Positions 32,273-35,386 of a stretch of DNA of 35,386 nt are shown piece by piece. Position numbers and translations under genes: made by a program. Location: the IMG/VR virus record IMGVR_UViG_3300033141_003454, positions 1 through 35,386 of that record; one strand, written 5' to 3'. The notes under the pieces are model-generated. The model was not told where the DNA came from and searched no databases. It saw nothing but the letters and a program-made list of their open reading frames with translations. How positions within the stretch are numbered: position 1 is the first letter of the stretch; every line of letters starts with the position of its first letter. This DNA comes from a virus.

Positions 32273-34291
32273 ATGAAGAGACTAATCGGATTCATGGCCG
32301 TCCTGATTATTTTTATTGGGACTGCAATCGGACAAAAAAACGGATATGATCGGTCGGCGTCAAAGCAATGGGTTGAGAACCTTGTTGAAGATGAGATCGC
32401 AACTACATCTCCAACCAACACGCTCGGGGAAGTTCTAACCAAGGGGAACGATGCTGGCGGGATCCTCATAACGAATGCTGGAGCGGGTGCGAAGAACGGA
32501 GACCTGATTCGATACGAGCAGTATGTCCTTCTCATGGAAACAGGGGTCCTCACAAAGGCCACAGCGGATGCCGCTACTGATACCAACGCTGCCCAGACTA
32601 CATTGATAGGTGATGTGCAAACTGACGCAGGAAACAATGCGTCAACTGGTTCTATGAATACCGCGGCCGGCACTGCTAATTCGGCAACGGGATCAACCCA
32701 TACAACGGGAATCGCCGACCTGGTTACGGTTACCGGAAACAATAGCGCAACAGGCTCGGCTCATACTACCAGCATTGCTCAGCTGGAAATTGATACAGCC
32801 AACAACTCAGCGACGGGACAGTCAACGAGGGTGACGGCTGAAGCAGCTCTCCCTGCAGCGGGCGGTGCAATGACCGGTCCAATAGATATGGATGGTCATT
32901 CAATATCGAACGTGGGCACAAACTCTATTCTATTTGTTGACGGTTCAAGGATTACTGTTGCTGGAACAAACATCTGGTTCGTGAATAGTGCTGACGAGAC
33001 AAACCTTCTCTCCGGGTATGAAGACCTTGATCCAAGAGTGACCGCCAACAATAGTGGTGTATCAACCCTTAACACCAGAACTGGTAATCTTGATTCCAAG
33101 GCAGACAAGAACGAAAACAACATCATTATCAACGCCTTGCGCATTTCTGTGAACGGTTCTCTTTCTGTTACGCCGCAAGCTGACGGGTTTACTGATGAAT
33201 ATGAAGACGAAACAGGCATTGACTCGGGGAGTGGTTCAAACTTCCTGTTTGAAGCCGGATATTATTATAATATCGCCGCAGACCAAGGAATTGATCTTAC
33301 AGAAAATCTTGCCGCTTATTATAAGTTTGATGATGATGCCGCAAACACTACCGCACTCGACATGATGGGGGACTATGATCAAGCATATCAAGGCGGTTCA
33401 AATACTTCTACATTCGCTGTTTCTGGAAAACTTGATGGAGCGTTAGAAATGGACGGGAGTGCAGACTTTGACAGCGGGAAAAACTTAACCGTTTTTCCAG
33501 ATAGTGCTTTTGCTGGATGGGTGAAGGTCGTAGGTGGACTTACACATACATTGTTTGAAGTGGGAACGGCTTACGATCCATATTGGCGAGTAGATAAGTC
33601 TGTTACTGATCAAGAAGTTAACCTTTATTACAGAACGGGCGGGTCATCTTATCTTTTAGTGTCTTCAGACAGTCTAAATCTGAATACCAATGAATGGGCT
33701 TTTGTTGCCATATCAATTACGAATAGTGTAGATTATGCTATTTGGATAAACGGATCAAATTCAACACTAACAGTAGATGGTCAAGTAGGCGCACCTTCGG
33801 GCAACATAACTGCTAATTTCTATCTTTGTGCTTCTGTTGACGGTGGTGAAAGTCGGTTTATAGGAACAATGGACAATTATCAATTTTGGACAAACAGAGC
33901 ATTGTCGCAAGCCGAGGTTGACTTTATATATAATGACGGATCAGGAACGACTAACCCGATTGAATCCGAAGTCTTTTCGGATATGGAAATCGTATCAATA
34001 AACAGTTGGTTTGCTGACAGCGAACCCGACAACGGAAAGCTGACACTTCTCATTGAAGATGTTTCTGTAGGCTCAACGATCAACACAGACATCAAGGGTT
34101 GGATTTCAAATAATGATGGTGGAGACTGGGACCAGGTAACGCTTGTGAAAGAAGCTGACTACTCTACTGGCGTTGATGTCTATGTCGGAACAAACGTGTT
34201 CTCAGGTTCGGATACTCAGATGGTCTATAAGATAACTACTCACAATGAAAAACTGTTCAAAATCTACGGCGCAAATCTGCTGTGGTACTAG
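32273..34291 (+). CDS. Tail fibre protein with LamG-like domain and signal peptide
   Basis: A 672-aa protein. A signal peptide (MKRLIGFMAVLIIFIGTAIG, cleavage before Q-K-N-G) comes first. Residues 20-60 include QWVENLVEDEIATTSPTNT. Residues 110-190 hold Asn/Thr/Ser/Gly repeats. Residues 190-220 carry the fibre signature ALPAAGGAMTGPIDMDGHSI, typical of phage tail fibres. Residues 260-300 look coiled. About 345-565 is a LamG/concanavalin-like jelly roll (YYKFDDDAANTTALDMMGDY; F-A-G-W-V-K-V; T-N-E-W-A-F-V-A-I-S; Y-Q-F-W-T-N-R-A-L-S-Q-A-E), which usually binds glycans. The C-terminal 100 residues are a further beta domain. This is a receptor-binding fibre by architecture. Its export signal is unusual and is shared with the spike at 13714. 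Confidence 0.72.
   Translation: MKRLIGFMAVLIIFIGTAIGQKNGYDRSASKQWVENLVEDEIATTSPTNTLGEVLTKGNDAGGILITNAGAGAKNGDLIRYEQYVLLMETGVLTKATADAATDTNAAQTTLIGDVQTDAGNNASTGSMNTAAGTANSATGSTHTTGIADLVTVTGNNSATGSAHTTSIAQLEIDTANNSATGQSTRVTAEAALPAAGGAMTGPIDMDGHSISNVGTNSILFVDGSRITVAGTNIWFVNSADETNLLSGYEDLDPRVTANNSGVSTLNTRTGNLDSKADKNENNIIINALRISVNGSLSVTPQADGFTDEYEDETGIDSGSGSNFLFEAGYYYNIAADQGIDLTENLAAYYKFDDDAANTTALDMMGDYDQAYQGGSNTSTFAVSGKLDGALEMDGSADFDSGKNLTVFPDSAFAGWVKVVGGLTHTLFEVGTAYDPYWRVDKSVTDQEVNLYYRTGGSSYLLVSSDSLNLNTNEWAFVAISITNSVDYAIWINGSNSTLTVDGQVGAPSGNITANFYLCASVDGGESRFIGTMDNYQFWTNRALSQAEVDFIYNDGSGTTNPIESEVFSDMEIVSINSWFADSEPDNGKLTLLIEDVSVGSTINTDIKGWISNNDGGDWDQVTLVKEADYSTGVDVYVGTNVFSGSDTQMVYKITTHNEKLFKIYGANLLWY
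32629..32822 (+). repeat. Asn/Thr/Ser repeats in the fibre shaft
   Basis: Four diverged copies of a short element encode N-N/A-N-S/A-S/A-T-G-S/Q, with S-T-H-T-T and S-A-H-T-T variants, e.g. NNASTGSMNT, NSATGSTHTT, NNSATGSAHTT and NNSATGQ. Repeats of this kind form fibre shafts and vary in number between related phages. Confidence 0.6.
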
Positions 34292-34299
34292 GGGGAAAT

Positions 34300-34512
34300 A
34301 TGAAAAGAAGAAATGCAATTATGGGCGTAATGGTTTGTTTGTTAGGCGCAGTAACATCGGTATTCGCCAAGCCACAGAAGATCACGCCGCTTCCAGGGAA
34401 AGCCCTGAAGAAAAGGCTGAAGAAGTATAAAGCTGACTTCGCGAAACCTGGAAACATCCAGGAGAAGCAAAACATAATTGCAGAATATCTCGGACTGAAA
34501 GATCCCGAATAA
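34300..34512 (+). CDS. Very small exported protein
   Basis: A 70-aa protein starting at ATG 34300 after a gggggaaat site; a GTG at 34282 is in frame but inside the previous gene. A signal peptide (MKRRNAIMGVMVCLLGAVTS then V-F-A) precedes the mature start K-P-Q. The mature part is a short basic helix (GKALKKRLKKYKADF) ending acidic. It heads the presumed lysis cluster. A cationic exported peptide could act on the envelope, but no family is recognised. Confidence 0.55.
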   Translation: MKRRNAIMGVMVCLLGAVTSVFAKPQKITPLPGKALKKRLKKYKADFAKPGNIQEKQNIIAEYLGLKDPE

Positions 34513-34545
34513 AGGGCGCACCGCACACGGAGGAGGGGGACGATC

Positions 34546-34797
34546 ATGGGCAACGGAATCTTGACACACGAAGTAGCTGACAGCATTAAGGAAATAGACG
34601 AACTCAACCCAGCTGATGAAGACTGTCGGCAGACCGTGGGCGTTCTTGGCCGTGCTACCAAACTTGGGTTACGCCTGGGGGAAGGTGCCTGTGCGGTTTC
34701 CAAACAGAATAGAATCATGCTTGGCATCCTCCTGATTTTCACCATCAAGGCAGAAGTTCTCCCCCTCATCCTGAAGATCGCATCATTCCTGAAATGA
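34546..34797 (+). CDS. Holin-like small membrane protein
   Basis: An 83-aa protein with a strong ribosome-binding site (ggaggaggggg). Residues 1-55 are soluble and contain two cysteines. Residues 57-82 are hydrophobic (NRIMLGILLIFTIKAEVLPL then ILKIASFLK) with K and E in the middle, so the region may be one kinked or two short membrane helices. The size, the C-terminal membrane end and the overlap with a lipobox protein suggest a holin or pinholin-type protein that opens the inner membrane at lysis. An unrelated membrane role is possible. Confidence 0.45.
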   Translation: MGNGILTHEVADSIKEIDELNPADEDCRQTVGVLGRATKLGLRLGEGACAVSKQNRIMLGILLIFTIKAEVLPLILKIASFLK

Positions 34798-35108
34798 AAA
34801 TCTTCTTCCTATTCGTGCTGATCATAATGGCCGGCGGCTGTGGATCCCTCCAGGCCGGCACGAAGTGGCTGAAGTACGAGAGCGACAAACTTAAAGAAGA
34901 ACAGCGCCAGGCAGATTTCCAGTTACGAGCTGACAGGTGGGCGCTCACCTGGTTGAAGACGTGGGGCCCAATCATTGTTGCATCACTTGTTGGAATGGGC
35001 GCCACAGGGAAGCTGGGTCACAGGAAGGGCAGAAGGGACGCGATGATCCGGAGTCTTGGTATCGAAAAGAAATCTGAGAAACCGACAGGAGGTCAAGATG
35101 GCAGCTGA
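34794..35108 (+). CDS. Lipobox protein with second TM segment (unimolecular-spanin-like)
   Basis: A 104-aa protein whose ATG overlaps the previous stop (ATGA). Residues 1-15 are a lipoprotein signal (MKIFFLFVLIIMAGG) with the lipobox M-A-G-G-C; Cys16 would be lipidated in the outer membrane. Residues 22-52 form a charged helix (KYESDKLKEEQRQADFQLRA). A hydrophobic segment follows at about 56-75 (WGPIIVASLVGMGATG), then a basic tail. A lipid anchor plus a C-terminal membrane helix is the layout of unimolecular spanins such as T1 gp11. The linker of about 40 residues is short for spanning the periplasm, so the call is tentative. Confidence 0.5.
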   Translation: MKIFFLFVLIIMAGGCGSLQAGTKWLKYESDKLKEEQRQADFQLRADRWALTWLKTWGPIIVASLVGMGATGKLGHRKGRRDAMIRSLGIEKKSEKPTGGQDGS

Positions 35109-35386
35109 TGATCAATTCTGTATTGCTGAAGCCCTGAGCCCCGTATCGAAGCTGACGAGTCTCGAGGATTACCTGCGCGAGATGAACCGAGAGAAGGATC
35201 CCATCCAGGTGAGGATCCTCAGGATCCCGGAGGACCGCGTGACGATGCAAGAGAGGGAGGCGGTCAACTCTGTCGTCATGGACTGCTACCTGAACATCCC
35301 TTACCCCAAGAGGAAGATGTGGCGCCTGGCGGTGTTCCGATTTGTGAACAGTCTTCCATGGGAGATCGAGGGCGTCTGGTGTACCA
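35098..35386 (+). CDS. Truncated gene, function unknown (runs off the window)
   Basis: The ATG at 35098 has a good ribosome-binding site (aggaggtc) inside the end of the previous gene, with an 11-base overlap. The frame stays open for 96 codons to the window edge. The visible part starts MAADDQFCIAEALSPVSKLT, then a charged stretch (REMNREKDPIQVRILRIPED) and an aromatic segment near the end (KMWRLAVFRFVNSLPWEIEG). There is no signal peptide. The position suggests a late or lysis-associated product such as an endolysin or assembly factor, but no such motif is visible yet. Confidence 0.6.
   Translation, partial: MAADDQFCIAEALSPVSKLTSLEDYLREMNREKDPIQVRILRIPEDRVTMQEREAVNSVVMDCYLNIPYPKRKMWRLAVFRFVNSLPWEIEGVWCT

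Noticed and set aside
1-35386. CRISPR arrays, tRNA genes, insertion sequences
   Set aside because: No regularly spaced repeats, cloverleaf-like segments or transposase frames are visible. Intergenic gaps are all under about 110 bases.

Overview
The window is an all-forward block of late genes from a tailed bacteriophage or prophage, most like a short-tailed (podovirus-type) phage. Marker genes support this: a complete portal protein, a scaffold-like protein, a coat protein, two small head-tail adaptor-type proteins, several large tail, fibre or spike proteins, and a small lysis-type cluster at the right edge. No terminase, replication gene, integrase or tRNA is visible. A lipobox protein and several Sec-type signal peptides point to a Gram-negative (diderm) host; the sequence alone does not identify it.

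Layout. 1-8.3 kb is the head and neck module: portal, a beta-helix protein, a very basic small protein, a small hypothetical, scaffold, coat protein, a possible decoration protein, an acidic-tailed protein and two adaptor-type proteins. Strong stem-loops lie between several of these genes. 8.3-15.6 kb is the tail and adhesin module: a 973-aa repeat-rich tail protein, an 816-aa fibre-like protein, a beta-helix spike carrying a signal peptide, and a second small exported protein. 15.6-31.8 kb is the internal or ejected-protein module: two tiny proteins, a 708-aa coiled-coil protein and one 4547-aa polyvalent protein that alone fills 39% of the window. 31.9-34.3 kb holds two more signal-peptide proteins, one being a 672-aa LamG-type tail fibre. 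34.3-35.4 kb holds small exported or membrane proteins (holin-like and spanin-like) and a truncated final gene.

The most interesting object is the giant protein at 18204-31847. In one chain it carries a ParB-like domain, a gp88-like cysteine-cluster domain, a RadC-like JAMM domain with an intact HxHx7Sx2D motif plus a probable degenerate copy, an inorganic-pyrophosphatase-like polyvalent domain, a phosphoribosyltransferase, an ADP-ribosyltransferase/KptA-like domain, a long polyvalent-associated module and a C-terminal membrane-associated module. A short motif (Y-[A/S]-[V/I], usually followed by Arg) recurs eight times, almost always at a predicted domain border, which suggests processing sites or standardised joints. 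By analogy with phage P1 DarB and other polyvalent proteins, it is probably packaged and injected to modify the host or block defence.

Other notable features are a 21-bp near-perfect direct repeat upstream of the portal gene and of the second fibre operon, a marked excess of GATC, GGATCC and GCGGCCGC sites that disappears in the A/T-rich spike gene, and a beta module shared by the adaptor and the neighbouring tail protein.
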